A stretch of 64,000 nucleotides of DNA from Pelatocladus maniniholoensis HA4357-MV3 (lineage in GTDB: Bacteria; Cyanobacteriota; Cyanobacteriia; Cyanobacteriales; Nostocaceae). Below the pieces are notes generated by a model that was not told the DNA's origin, ran no database searches, and saw only the letters and a list, made by a program, of their open reading frames with translations. Made by a program: the position numbers and the translations under genes. Location: NCBI GenBank assembly GCA_019359115.1, contig JAHHHW010000096.1:1-64000 (forward strand), given 5' to 3'. This document shows, in pieces, positions 46,549 to 56,024 of this stretch (position 1 is its first letter; each line of letters begins with the position of its first letter).

Positions 46549-49500
46549 CGATTTAAAGGAAAAAATTCATATTTATTTGCAGATGTGCGGTTTGGTTTAA
46601 TCTGAACTATGATAATATCATTTTTGTTTTGAATATAGCGATCGCCTGATTGTAAAAACTGAATTTTACCAGTCGCACCGTTAGCTGAAAATTTGGGATT
46701 ACGTAAGACTTTTTGCAGTTTATCGCGAGTTTTACTTTGCTGCAAACCGTCAGCAATAGCTACAGTTGCATCGTAACTTGTCGCAGAACGCCAAGTGACT
46801 AAGCTACTCCAAAGTTTCTGAGAGTTTTTACTAAATTCACTCTTCATATTACTTCTAATTTCCCAAGGGACAGCTAAGACTAAACCATTAACATCAGCTT
46901 GTCCTTTTTGTAGAGTTTGTGAAGTATATAGTGAAGTGCTGGCAAATAATTTGAGTCTACCTTGATTGGCTTTGGCTAAATCTAAAGCTTTACTAATTCT
47001 ATCTATATGGGGAGCTAAAAATAAACCTGTAGCACCATTACTACTTGCATCCGCAATAATTTTTTGAGGATTGAAATCTGCTGCTGAAAAATCACAGTTG
47101 ATATTCACAATATTTCCACCGCCGGCGATAGTAGAAGAAGTAAATTCATCGCGAAAAGATTGATTATCTATAGCTTTTTCATCTACACAAATCGCCAATT
47201 TTTTGATTCCAGCATCATTAATAGCATAATGAGCAACAGAATCAGCTAAAAAACGTAGATTCGGAGAAGTGCGAAATATATAGAAACCACATCCTGATAA
47301 TTTCAGCGAAAAGCTAGTAGGAGAAATATTAACTAGTTTCCCTTCTTCGTAAATTCCACAGGCTGCGACAGAAGCATCGGAAGCATTATGTCCAATAACT
47401 GCGAGGATTTGGTTATTTTTGACAAAAAAATTGGCAAGTTGTTTAGAAATATCAGGATCATTGTCGTCATTAGCTATTTCTATTTGCAAAAAAGATCCTT
47501 GAATGCCACCTTTATTATTAACTTCATTTTGAGCTTGAGCCACACCTTGAAGTATTTCTTTGGCAACATTGATATTACTACCAATAGGGACGCTAACAGC
47601 AATTTTTAAAACTTTACCATGACGAGCAGCCAGAGCATTTTGTAAGTATATGTGTGTTTCAGGATCATTGGGTATTTTTTGCAGAGATTTTTGGAAATAT
47701 GCGATCGCCTGATCATAATTCTCTGTAGCAAAAGCTTCTACGCCTGCTTTTTTCTCGCTACTGAGATTATCTTTAACTAAAATTTTGTCCCCCAAGCTGA
47801 GACGATTAAAAATCGAGCCTTTGAGTACGAATTTGTAGTGACTCGCATTTTTCGGATCAATTTTGACTTCTACTAACACCGCCGTACCAATGCGATCGCC
47901 CCAAGGTGAAAATTGAATAGTTCCCGTAGCGCCTTCTAAAGAAAAACTATTAGATAAAGCTTGTTGGATGCCATCTCTAGTGTTATCATTTTGCATTAAT
48001 GCTTGGGCAATTGTGTTGGTAGCATCATAAGCATTTGCTGTACGCCAAGTAATAGACTCTGGATTATGCCATAATTTATAGGCATCTTTAACAAAGTTTT
48101 TATTAGCAGAAGCATCGGCGTGCCAAGGAACAGCCATCACTAAATCATTGACAGCTTTACCAGCCATCAAAGTTTTTTTAGTTTGCATACTGGGATTGCC
48201 AAATAGCATTAATTGCCCTTGATTAGCTTTAGCAATTTCTATAGCTTTATCAATTCTGTCAACATGGGGATTGAGAAATATGCTATCGGCTTTTTCTTGT
48301 TTAGCACGTTCTATGGCAACTTTGGGCTGAAAATTTTTAGCTGCTAAATCGCAGTGAATATCAATTAATTGAGTGTTATTTTTAGCAAGTGCTGAAGCTA
48401 TCGCAGGTTCATAAGACTGATCTTTTGATTGAGAATCACGACAGATAGCAATCCGAGTTTTGCCTTCTTTTTTTGCATAATCAGCTAAAGTTTCAGCAAT
48501 CACATCATTTCTAATTACAGTTCTGTAAATATAGCTGCCATTAATGCGATTTTGGGGATCAGTTACCAATGGAGAAGAACTAGTTGGTGAAATCATCACC
48601 AATTTTCCATCCTGATAAATTTTAGAAGCAGGCACGCTAGCATCACTACTATTATGTCCAACTACCGCTAAGATATTTTTCTCTTGTACAAATCTCTGGG
48701 CAACTCTTTCAGCAATAATAGGATTATTATCATCATTGACGATTTCTACCTTTAATAACTTGCCATCAATACCACCTTTGAGGTTAATTTCTTCTTGATA
48801 TTGTGCTACCCCTCGTAAAATTTCTTGTGCGACATCAGGATTTGTACCAATCGGAACTGGAACTCCTATCGTTAATGCTTCTTGACCAGCAATCTTGGCA
48901 TTATTCAGATATATTAATGACTCTGGATCATTAGGTTGAAGTTGCAAAGATTTTTGGAATTTATCAATTGCACGATTATATTTTTTTCTAGAAAATGCTT
49001 GTACACCTTGTTTTTTATATTCTGTTTCTACTGTTTTAACTAAAATTTTATTGCCATCACTAAAGCGGTTACGGAAGTTGATTTCATTAATACCATATGC
49101 TAAAACTGCACCAACACACCCCAACGAAACTGTAACAATAGCTGTGCGAAAAGCCTTTTCTTTCCAGTTAATAATTCGGGGATATTTGAGTTCCCTTGCA
49201 GCTGGATTCTGAAAAATTACAGGTAGCCAAGAAGCACAAGGATAGTCTCTTTCCCACTCTTCATGTAAGCGTTCCCGTGCTTGGTTTACAGATGTATATA
49301 AAGATTCACCGTTAGTGAATGCTGTGAGAAAATATTTTAAAAACTCTTGAGCAATAACATCAGGTACAGGTTCCCGCATGACGATGGTATAGGGAATGCG
49401 TAAATTAGCTAAATTGCGAGCTAATCCTAGTCCATCGCAAGAGTTAAAAATTGCTAATTTTAATCCCTTTTTTACAGCATGTCGGAGAGAGTAACGCAAG

Positions 49501-50270
49501 TTTTGTAATGATAAATAACTCTCATTATCATTGATTTTAATTTTTCCCCCATCGTCACCTTCTTGACTGATACTATGACCAGCAAAAAATAAAATATCCC
49601 AAGATTTATTTCTCAGATTTTCAATCAACTGGCGACGTGTAGGTTCTATTAAAGATTCAACTTTTGCACCTGGTAAATTATGAAGAGAATCTAAATCTTG
49701 TTGAAGGTCAATTCCTTCGCTACTACCTAAAATTGCTAAAATTTTGACTGGTACTTTCAGTTGCTTTGTTGATGGTTCGTATTCGGAACTAATTACTATT
49801 TCGGCTTGGGGATGGCTAGTGGAGAAAAAACCCCATAAATGCCAAGGTAATCTTCGCAGCAATGAATCTTGAGTCTGTAAAATAAAGCGAACATCTTCAG
49901 AATTACCAATTTGTTTTGATAATTGTCGTTCTACTTCTAAAACAGATGCTTGATTTAACCAGGTGTTGAAACTATCTTTAAATTTTTGAGCAGCTTGATT
50001 ACAAATACCTTTACTAGAGAAGTTTGTAATCTGGTTTTTCGGGATAATAATCAACCAATTTGCTTCTAATTTCTCATAAATAGATTGCCATACAGTGTAT
50101 GTTGTAGGAACATTTGGTGCAGGTGGTAATCTACCAGAAATCTCCGCAATATGAGGTTTCCCAGCTTCACCAATTCTCACTCTGACAGGAAATCCCCTCT
50201 CAAAAGAACCCTCCCCGATTTCAAAAATGACTAGTTTAACTCGCTTAACCACATTTTCCACCCTTTTCAT
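46545..50270 (-). CDS. CHAT protease fused to two TPR plus solute-binding modules
   Basis: 1241 residues. CHAT (caspase-like) domain at about 165-355 with catalytic His232 (FFAGHSIS) and Cys278 (IFNSCDGLGLA). One membrane helix lies at about 375-394. Then a duplicated unit: NRxSxGxKILVK, a TPR-like hairpin (YNRAIDKFQKSLQLQPNDPE; YDQAIAYFQKSLQKIPNDPE) and a type-I periplasmic binding domain as in branched-chain amino acid receptors (about 465-815 and 888-1235; both with VGHNxSDASV and ISPTS). The likely topology is protease inside, sensors outside. Upstream are DUF1822 and sigma-factor genes on the same strand. The ligand and the protease target are unknown. Confidence 0.88.
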   Translation of the reverse strand: MKRVENVVKRVKLVIFEIGEGSFERGFPVRVRIGEAGKPHIAEISGRLPPAPNVPTTYTVWQSIYEKLEANWLIIIPKNQITNFSSKGICNQAAQKFKDSFNTWLNQASVLEVERQLSKQIGNSEDVRFILQTQDSLLRRLPWHLWGFFSTSHPQAEIVISSEYEPSTKQLKVPVKILAILGSSEGIDLQQDLDSLHNLPGAKVESLIEPTRRQLIENLRNKSWDILFFAGHSISQEGDDGGKIKINDNESYLSLQNLRYSLRHAVKKGLKLAIFNSCDGLGLARNLANLRIPYTIVMREPVPDVIAQEFLKYFLTAFTNGESLYTSVNQARERLHEEWERDYPCASWLPVIFQNPAARELKYPRIINWKEKAFRTAIVTVSLGCVGAVLAYGINEINFRNRFSDGNKILVKTVETEYKKQGVQAFSRKKYNRAIDKFQKSLQLQPNDPESLIYLNNAKIAGQEALTIGVPVPIGTNPDVAQEILRGVAQYQEEINLKGGIDGKLLKVEIVNDDNNPIIAERVAQRFVQEKNILAVVGHNSSDASVPASKIYQDGKLVMISPTSSSPLVTDPQNRINGSYIYRTVIRNDVIAETLADYAKKEGKTRIAICRDSQSKDQSYEPAIASALAKNNTQLIDIHCDLAAKNFQPKVAIERAKQEKADSIFLNPHVDRIDKAIEIAKANQGQLMLFGNPSMQTKKTLMAGKAVNDLVMAVPWHADASANKNFVKDAYKLWHNPESITWRTANAYDATNTIAQALMQNDNTRDGIQQALSNSFSLEGATGTIQFSPWGDRIGTAVLVEVKIDPKNASHYKFVLKGSIFNRLSLGDKILVKDNLSSEKKAGVEAFATENYDQAIAYFQKSLQKIPNDPETHIYLQNALAARHGKVLKIAVSVPIGSNINVAKEILQGVAQAQNEVNNKGGIQGSFLQIEIANDDNDPDISKQLANFFVKNNQILAVIGHNASDASVAACGIYEEGKLVNISPTSFSLKLSGCGFYIFRTSPNLRFLADSVAHYAINDAGIKKLAICVDEKAIDNQSFRDEFTSSTIAGGGNIVNINCDFSAADFNPQKIIADASSNGATGLFLAPHIDRISKALDLAKANQGRLKLFASTSLYTSQTLQKGQADVNGLVLAVPWEIRSNMKSEFSKNSQKLWSSLVTWRSATSYDATVAIADGLQQSKTRDKLQKVLRNPKFSANGATGKIQFLQSGDRYIQNKNDIIIVQIKPNRTSANKYEFFPLNR

Positions 50271-50518
50271 TTATCAGTTATCAGTTATCAGTTATTAGTT
50301 ATCAGTCATCATTTATCAGTTATTAATTTCATCACTTGGAACTAAACACTATACTTATAGCGGTTCTCGCTCAGATGAGGTACATTCTCAAAGTTGAAAT
50401 GATTTATCTATGAAGTCTAGCTATACTTCATTAGCATAGGAAACGCTATATTAAGCTAAAGAGATTGCTGACGCTTGTTATAATCCCCCAGCATACGTCA
50501 CCAGGACTTTCCACTAAT
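50271..50518. repeat. Gap with ATCAGTT array and a MITE-like palindrome
   Basis: ATCAGTT-type heptamers at about 50273-50330, then a 95-bp element at 50356-50450 bounded by TATAGCG and CGCTATA with an inner TGAAGT/ACTTCA hairpin. It separates DUF1822 from the CHAT gene. Confidence 0.65.
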
Positions 50519-51676
50519 TTAAATCATAAAATTTTCTGTAATCACAGCATCATTTAAACTAATCCTAACTCGGAATCTTTCACCAAATTCCGCACAAAAC
50601 TTTAATTGAATATAATCATCCTCTTCTCTAGCTTGAACTTCTAAAAATGGCTGTCCATTATCGTATAATCCTGCTAATTGTAAACCTGATGGTAAATAAG
50701 CATTATTCATTGGATAAACCCGCAATAACACGGCGACTGTTTGATCTGGTTTAGATAAAACCGCTACCATCAAAGCAACAGCGCTACTATCTAACTGCAT
50801 CCCTAAATCCATGATGCGTCTAGCACTCACAGCAGGATGATTAGGTTGTAGAGTCCACAAAATTTCTGCAAGAGTCCAACGTGTTTCTTCATCTTCAGTC
50901 GTTTGAATTAAATGAACCAAAAGATCTAGAAGTTCGGATGAAAGATGACTATTATTCTTTATTTCAATATTTTCACGACGATTGTTGAATTTTTTTGACA
51001 AAAATTTGGTTGGTAAACATTTTTGCCAACTATGATTGGGGTATAATTGCTCGATTATTTGCCAGACAATATCTGGTGATTCTAATTTCAATCCTCTGAC
51101 ACGTTTAATAGAACGATATGTAAATTGATGTTTTCTTTCACGAGTAAATTCTTCAACTGTTTGCCATTCAATTGCGTATATATTTTCTAACCACTCTCGC
51201 AAATAAACTAGATGCGATCGCTCAATTAATTCATCTAATGGTTGTAGCTGGTTCAGATCAATTTCTGCTGCTGTAACATGGGGTAAAAATCCCCAAATTT
51301 TACCTTCTTTACAAGTTTGATTTATTTCGACAACCACATAACCAATGCGATCATCCCAAACCTCCGGCGGAATGTCACAAGTGCGATCGCCTGTGCGAAT
51401 TGCTCGACATTCCAAATGTCCTACTCCAGTCAACACTAAATCAGCAACATTATCAATTAATCTTCTATAAGGATTCCAACTATAGCTAGATGCTAAATCT
51501 GTAGGAATTTCTAGCATTTGCAAATAAGTATTAACTACTTGAACAGCTAAAGTATTTAAATAGACTTGTTTGGCTCTAGTTTGTGTTGGTTGTTCTCTAG
51601 CAAATCTGAGGGCATTTTCTCGAAATTCTTCAGAAATCGGGATAGATATGGTTTGATGTTCGATGATGTAATTCAT
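50519..51676 (-). CDS. DUF1822 family protein
   Basis: 385 residues from ATG 51676 (MNYIIEHQTISIPIS), preferred to a TTG 21 bp upstream. DUF1822 N-terminal half: ALRFAREQPTQTRAKQVYLN, SYSWNPYRRLIDNVADLVL, VVVEINQTCKEGKIWGFLPH. The C-terminal third is an all-beta-looking segment (PSGLQLAGLYDNGQPFLEVQ). The gene starts 27 bp after the sigma-factor gene and precedes the CHAT gene, a grouping I know from other cyanobacteria. The molecular role is unknown; it may link sigma factor and CHAT protein. Confidence 0.88.
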   Translation of the reverse strand: MNYIIEHQTISIPISEEFRENALRFAREQPTQTRAKQVYLNTLAVQVVNTYLQMLEIPTDLASSYSWNPYRRLIDNVADLVLTGVGHLECRAIRTGDRTCDIPPEVWDDRIGYVVVEINQTCKEGKIWGFLPHVTAAEIDLNQLQPLDELIERSHLVYLREWLENIYAIEWQTVEEFTRERKHQFTYRSIKRVRGLKLESPDIVWQIIEQLYPNHSWQKCLPTKFLSKKFNNRRENIEIKNNSHLSSELLDLLVHLIQTTEDEETRWTLAEILWTLQPNHPAVSARRIMDLGMQLDSSAVALMVAVLSKPDQTVAVLLRVYPMNNAYLPSGLQLAGLYDNGQPFLEVQAREEDDYIQLKFCAEFGERFRVRISLNDAVITENFMI

Positions 51677-51703
51677 AGTTGTAAACTGAAACTTCAAATA
51701 CAG

Positions 51704-52351
51704 TTAATCAAGATAGCCTTGGGATCTACAAAACTCTTCCAAAATCGGAAGACATTTTCTTTTGTAGAAACCACTGAGAGTAGGAATCGATACACTAAAA
51801 TCCTGTGATATATCTTTCCACGCAACTTCCAAAAGAAAGCGGCGTTCAATCAAAACTTGACAATTAATATCCGGGCGATCGCTAATATGAATACGCTGTA
51901 ATTTCTTGGCTTCTATTATCAGCCATTCCTGGATATCTTTGATTAGGGGAGATGGTTCGGATGGTGCAGGAATTAAACTTACCGGATCTATTTCTTCACC
52001 ATTTTCTCCTGTTATAGGAGAGATGGTTTTTCTCTGAGTTTCTTGTCTTTTGCGGTAAATATCTTTCAGGCGATAATTCAAGTAAATATTTAACCAGCAT
52101 GTCACACAACCTTTATTCGGATTGTAGGCTTGTTTAGCAGTTGTAGCTTCACAGAGATTTTGATAGAAATATATCCAAGTTTGCTGCAAAGCTTCTTCAG
52201 CATCAGGTACACCATTACCCCGCAAAAGTTTACCTGACTTTTGAATCAGATAAATAATTTTATTTAATTTCCTTTTGCGTTCTAAACTACCTCTAGGATG
52301 CTGACAAGCTTCTCGAACAAGCTGGAGGATTTGCGCTTTGAATTCATCCAT
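51704..52351 (-). CDS. Sigma-70-like (ECF-like) sigma factor
   Basis: 215 residues. Region 2-like segment: DAEEALQQTWIYFYQNLCE and CVTCWLNIYLNYRLKDIYRK. Region 4-like HTH: EVAWKDISQDFSVSIPTLSG. A Pro/Ser-rich linker lies between. No anti-sigma factor with a transmembrane segment is adjacent, so DUF1822 or the CHAT protein may control it (inference). Confidence 0.82.
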   Translation of the reverse strand: MDEFKAQILQLVREACQHPRGSLERKRKLNKIIYLIQKSGKLLRGNGVPDAEEALQQTWIYFYQNLCEATTAKQAYNPNKGCVTCWLNIYLNYRLKDIYRKRQETQRKTISPITGENGEEIDPVSLIPAPSEPSPLIKDIQEWLIIEAKKLQRIHISDRPDINCQVLIERRFLLEVAWKDISQDFSVSIPTLSGFYKRKCLPILEEFCRSQGYLD

Positions 52352-52407
52352 ACTGTAAAGGATTGGTTAACTTTTAACAGTCTTGGCTCAATCTACTGCT
52401 ACAGTTT

Positions 52408-53685
52408 CTAGGGGCGTTTATCCAGATTTGATTTCACTTCTGGGATCAAAATTTTCCCGTCACTCTTAAGTTCATTCATCGCCTTACTAACATCGATACC
52501 AGTAGTCTGGCGCAACTGTTCTAATAAAGAAGCAACTTTTGGGATACTACCACCATTTACAGCATCAATCACAGTTAAATTTTCTACTTCAACTTGCGGA
52601 ACTCCCTGAGCCATCATCTTCAACAACGGTTCTAACTTCTGGAACAAGAAGATTTCCCGCGCCGACGCACCAGCATTTTGCCAAGATTCAGCTAAACGCT
52701 GTGTACCTGCGGCTTGGGCTTTACCATCTTCAATAATTCTGGCTGCATCGCCCTTCGCTTTGGCGATCGCTTGCTGACATTCTGCTGTAGCTGGGGCGAT
52801 CACATCTGCTTGCAATTGATTTTCTACTTGTTTAATGCGTTCGTTTTGTACCGCCACCTCCGCCTGTACCCGCGCAATCTCTGCATTGACTATCGCCTCT
52901 ACTTCTGCCACCATCGCTGTTCGCTTCGTCAAAGCATCTCTAACTCTGCGTTCCGCCTCCGCTTTTGCCACTTCCAAATCCCGTTCGATTTGTCTTAACT
53001 TAGTAATGCGATCGTTTTCCGAACCTTTAATAATCGCCTCCGCTTGAGCTTGAGCTTCCGCTATCCGTGCATCTCGTAACAACTCCGCCTGCTGCTTACG
53101 CCCAATCGAATCTAAATACCGTACCTCATCAGAAATATTTTTGATTTGTAAATTATCCAAAACTAATCCCAATTTTTCTAAATCATCCTCAGCCTCTTCC
53201 AACAAAGTTTTCGCAAAAGTAATTTTATCTTCATTCACTTGTTCTGGCGTCAGATTCGCCAACACCCCTCGCAAATTTCCCTCCAAAGTTTCCTTCGCTA
53301 ACTGTTCAATATCTTTGCGAGTTTTACCCAACAATCGTTCAATTGCATTGTAAATAATTGGTTCTTCTCCAGCAATTTTGATATTCGCTACGCCTTCCAC
53401 AGTCAAAGGAATACCACCTTTAGAAAAAGCATTCACCACCCGCAATTCAATAATCATATTAGTTAAATCCATGCGGAAAGCTTTTTCAACTAAGGGGACT
53501 TGAATCCCACTTCCGCCCTTCACCAAACGGTATCCTACCGAATTTCCATCGCTTCTAGAAGTGCGACTACCAGCGAAAATTAACACCTCACTCGGCTGAC
53601 AAATATAGTACAAATTGCGAATCACCCACCAACTAGCAGCAGTACCAGTACCAAAAATTCCAAGTAGTAAAGCAATAATTTCCAT
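52408..53685 (-). CDS. SPFH-domain flotillin-like protein 1
   Basis: 425 residues. N-terminal membrane segment (IIALLLGIFGTGTAASWWVI), SPFH domain (about 30-200; GYRLVKGGSGIQVPLVEKAF, TLEGNLRGVLANLTPEQVNE), then a long Ala/Glu-rich coiled coil (about 205-330; RIAEAQAQAEAIIKGSEND) and a C-terminal oligomerisation region. Flotillins form membrane scaffolds. About 40% identical by eye to the next protein; an ancient duplication. Confidence 0.92.
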   Translation of the reverse strand: MEIIALLLGIFGTGTAASWWVIRNLYYICQPSEVLIFAGSRTSRSDGNSVGYRLVKGGSGIQVPLVEKAFRMDLTNMIIELRVVNAFSKGGIPLTVEGVANIKIAGEEPIIYNAIERLLGKTRKDIEQLAKETLEGNLRGVLANLTPEQVNEDKITFAKTLLEEAEDDLEKLGLVLDNLQIKNISDEVRYLDSIGRKQQAELLRDARIAEAQAQAEAIIKGSENDRITKLRQIERDLEVAKAEAERRVRDALTKRTAMVAEVEAIVNAEIARVQAEVAVQNERIKQVENQLQADVIAPATAECQQAIAKAKGDAARIIEDGKAQAAGTQRLAESWQNAGASAREIFLFQKLEPLLKMMAQGVPQVEVENLTVIDAVNGGSIPKVASLLEQLRQTTGIDVSKAMNELKSDGKILIPEVKSNLDKRP

Positions 53686-53888
53686 GATATTTTTCCTTGA
53701 ATAGTGATCGGGGATTGGGAATTAGGGATTGGAGATTGGGAATTAGGAATTAGGGATTGGGGATTGAGAATTAGGGATTGGGAATTAGGGATTGGGGATT
53801 AATAATATTTCCTAATTTCTGTTCCCTATTCCCTGTTCCCCGATCCCCGAACGCGAGTGCGTCTCCTCTGGAGAATCCCCAATCCCGA
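53686..53888. repeat. Spacer of GGGGATT/GGGAATT units between the SPFH genes
   Basis: Many GGGATTGG/GGGAATTA heptamers face a CCCTATTCCCTGTTCCCCGATCCCC arm. A CGAGTGCGTCTCCTCTGGAGAATCCCC segment, also seen at about 42.83 kb, has joined it. Confidence 0.7.
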
Positions 53889-55217
53889 TCACTCCTGATT
53901 CAGAGTTCCCGTGACATCAATTCCTAACGTCCGATTCACATTTTCTAAAAACTGCAACACAATCTCTGGATAAACATTCACCAAACTAGCCAAAGATTTA
54001 CCATCGCCGTTGTCAATCACATTCACTTTATCGATTTGAATTCGCTGGGGAATTTGCACCGCTTCTTGTAGTACCATTTCGATTTGTTGAATTAAAAACA
54101 ACTTCCCAGCTTCTGTTCCTGTTTGCTGCCAAACTTGGGAAAGAATATCGTTGACTAAAGCTGCTGCTTTCGCATTTTCTTCCAAAGCGGCGGCTTTACC
54201 TCTAGCATGGAGTTCTTGGGCTTGGGATTGGGCTAAGGCTGGTAAAACTGTATCTGCTTCTAAACGCAGACGTTCCAATTCAGCCCGTAATGCTTGTAGT
54301 GCTTGTTCGGCTTTGGCTTTCTTTTCTTGAGCTGCTGCTTTGGTAATCTCTTCTTCGGAACGGGCTTTTTGTTCTAATTTGGCTTTAATTTTACGCAGTT
54401 CGTTTTCTTTTTCTAAAACAATAATTCTGTCTTGGGTTTTAGCAACTTGGGCGTGTTCTTCACATTGCGCTTCCACTTGTTCTGCTTGGGCGATCGCATC
54501 TGATTCGGCAATTTCTGCATCTCTGAGAATTAAGGCTATTTGTTTACGCCCCAAGGATTTGAGATAATCGACGTCATCAGAAACACTTTGAATTTTTAAA
54601 GTATCGAGTTGCAATCCCAATTTTGCCAAATCACGACTGACATCAGAGGCGATACGTTCAGCAAAACTTAGTCTATCTTCGTTGAGTTCTTCTGGTGTCA
54701 GAGTAGCCACAACACCTCGTAAATATCCTTCTAAAGTTTCACGAGAAACACGCGTTAACTCTGAACGATCGCGATCCAAAAAACGTTCGATCGCATTACC
54801 CACCACCGCCGGATCAGTAGAAATTTTCACATTGGCGATCGCTTGAATATTTAAAGGTGTCCCCCCTTTAGCATAGGCGTTTCGTACCTCTACCCGCACA
54901 GGCATTGTTGTTACATCCATGCGTTTGACAGTTTCCACAATGGGAATTCGCATAGCGCGCCCACCCACCAAAACCCTGTAACCTAATTGTTGTCCATCCT
55001 TGTTTCGCCATTTACGCCCCGAAAGAATCAAAATTTCATTAGGCTTGCAAATACACAAAAACGACTTCAAAAACCAGACAATAATAATAGCGCCAAAAAT
55101 TGAAGCAGCGATCGGGAGGCTAGTAAACACTAACCCTTCTATCCCATTATCTTGATTTTTTGTCACAGGCCGATCAGCTGGAATTTGCCCGACTTGTACA
55201 GTTGCGATATTTTTCAT
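53889..55217 (-). CDS. SPFH-domain flotillin-like protein 2
   Basis: 442 residues from ATG 55217 (MKNIATVQVGQIPADRP). The longer frame to 55316 reads through the end of a MITE and is not used. Membrane segment IAASIFGAIIIVWFLKSFL, SPFH domain (GYRVLVGGRAMRIPIVETVK; TLEGYLRGVVATLTPEELNE), and a long charged coiled coil (KAKLEQKARSEEEITKAAAQ). It probably hetero-oligomerises with the downstream SPFH protein. Confidence 0.92.
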   Translation of the reverse strand: MKNIATVQVGQIPADRPVTKNQDNGIEGLVFTSLPIAASIFGAIIIVWFLKSFLCICKPNEILILSGRKWRNKDGQQLGYRVLVGGRAMRIPIVETVKRMDVTTMPVRVEVRNAYAKGGTPLNIQAIANVKISTDPAVVGNAIERFLDRDRSELTRVSRETLEGYLRGVVATLTPEELNEDRLSFAERIASDVSRDLAKLGLQLDTLKIQSVSDDVDYLKSLGRKQIALILRDAEIAESDAIAQAEQVEAQCEEHAQVAKTQDRIIVLEKENELRKIKAKLEQKARSEEEITKAAAQEKKAKAEQALQALRAELERLRLEADTVLPALAQSQAQELHARGKAAALEENAKAAALVNDILSQVWQQTGTEAGKLFLIQQIEMVLQEAVQIPQRIQIDKVNVIDNGDGKSLASLVNVYPEIVLQFLENVNRTLGIDVTGTLNQE

Positions 55218-55265
55218 AATTTGGTTTTGGTTAGTTGTTGATGGTTGACGATTAGTGTTTTCTGG

Positions 55266-55621
55266 GTAGAGGCGAAGCATTTGTACGAAGATATAGCAGT
55301 TCTCGGTTGTGTCCAATACGTACCCCTCCCCTTAATCCCCTCCCCGCAAGCCTGCGGTGTACACATAAATCCTCTGATCCCCCTAAATCCCCCTTTTTAA
55401 GGGGGACTTTGATTCTAGTTCCCCCTTTTTTAAGGGGGGTTAGGGGGGATCAAAACGCTACTAGGCAACTTTATAAGACTTCTGTGTACACCGCAGGCTT
55501 GCGCTTAGGGGAGGTTTTGCGTCAGCAAAGCCGGGGTGGGGTTCCGACTGTATTGCAATCGAGTGAGAAGTGCGATATTTAGTTTTAGACAAAGATACTC
55601 ATACAAATGCTTCGCTCTTAC
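55266..55621. mobile_element. Nested three-level palindromic/MITE element
   Basis: Outer: the 72-bp repeat known intact at 29372-29443, split here after GAAGATAT (55294). Insert 55295-55573 has imperfect 24-bp terminal inverted repeats (17 of 24 match; GCAGTTCTCGGTTGTG at the left) and a duplicated GATAT (55290-55294, 55574-55578), or a TA duplication. Inside it is a 159-bp unit with perfect 21-bp arms (55345-55365 and 55483-55503). Inside that is a GATCCCCCTAA / TTAGGGGGGATC palindrome with inner hairpins. No transposase, so non-autonomous. Confidence 0.8.
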
Positions 55622-55644
55622 AACGGTTAATCGATCCACAATCT

Positions 55645-55917
55645 CGAAAGTTCTAGTTTGAAACCCGAAAGTTCTAGGTTTGAACCCGAAAGTTCTAGTT
55701 TGAAACCCGAAAGTTCTAGTTTGAAACCCGAAAATTCTAGTTTGAAACCCGAAAATTCTAGTTTGAAACCCGAAAGTTCTAGTTTGAAACCCGAAAGTTC
55801 TAGTTTGAAACCCGAAAGTTCTAGTTTGAAACCCGAAAGTTCTAGTTTGGAACCCGAAAGTTCTAGTTTGAAACCCGAAAATTCTAGTTTGGAACCCGAA
55901 AATTCTAGCTTTGAACC
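55645..55917. repeat. Thirteen 21-bp tandem repeats
   Basis: The unit is CGAAAGTTCTAGTTTGAAAC plus C, starting every 21 bp from 55645 to 55897, with few substitutions (AGT/AAT, AAA/GGA). Because 21 is a multiple of 3, every frame stays open, giving artificial ORFs on both strands (+ KPESSSL; - GFKLELS). I see no start or ribosome-binding evidence for a gene. It lies between the NfeD and SPFH genes. Confidence 0.9.
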
Positions 55918-56024
55918 CCGATTCCCAATCCCCATTACCCCTTCGCCCCTAATCCCCACTCCCTTGGGGGGAGTGGGGGCCCCGAGTTCCTCAGAGGAGA
56001 CCCCTACCTTCCCCAATCCCCAAT

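Noticed and set aside
55645-55917. CRISPR array
   Set aside because: Repeats are directly contiguous without unique spacers, and no cas genes are present.
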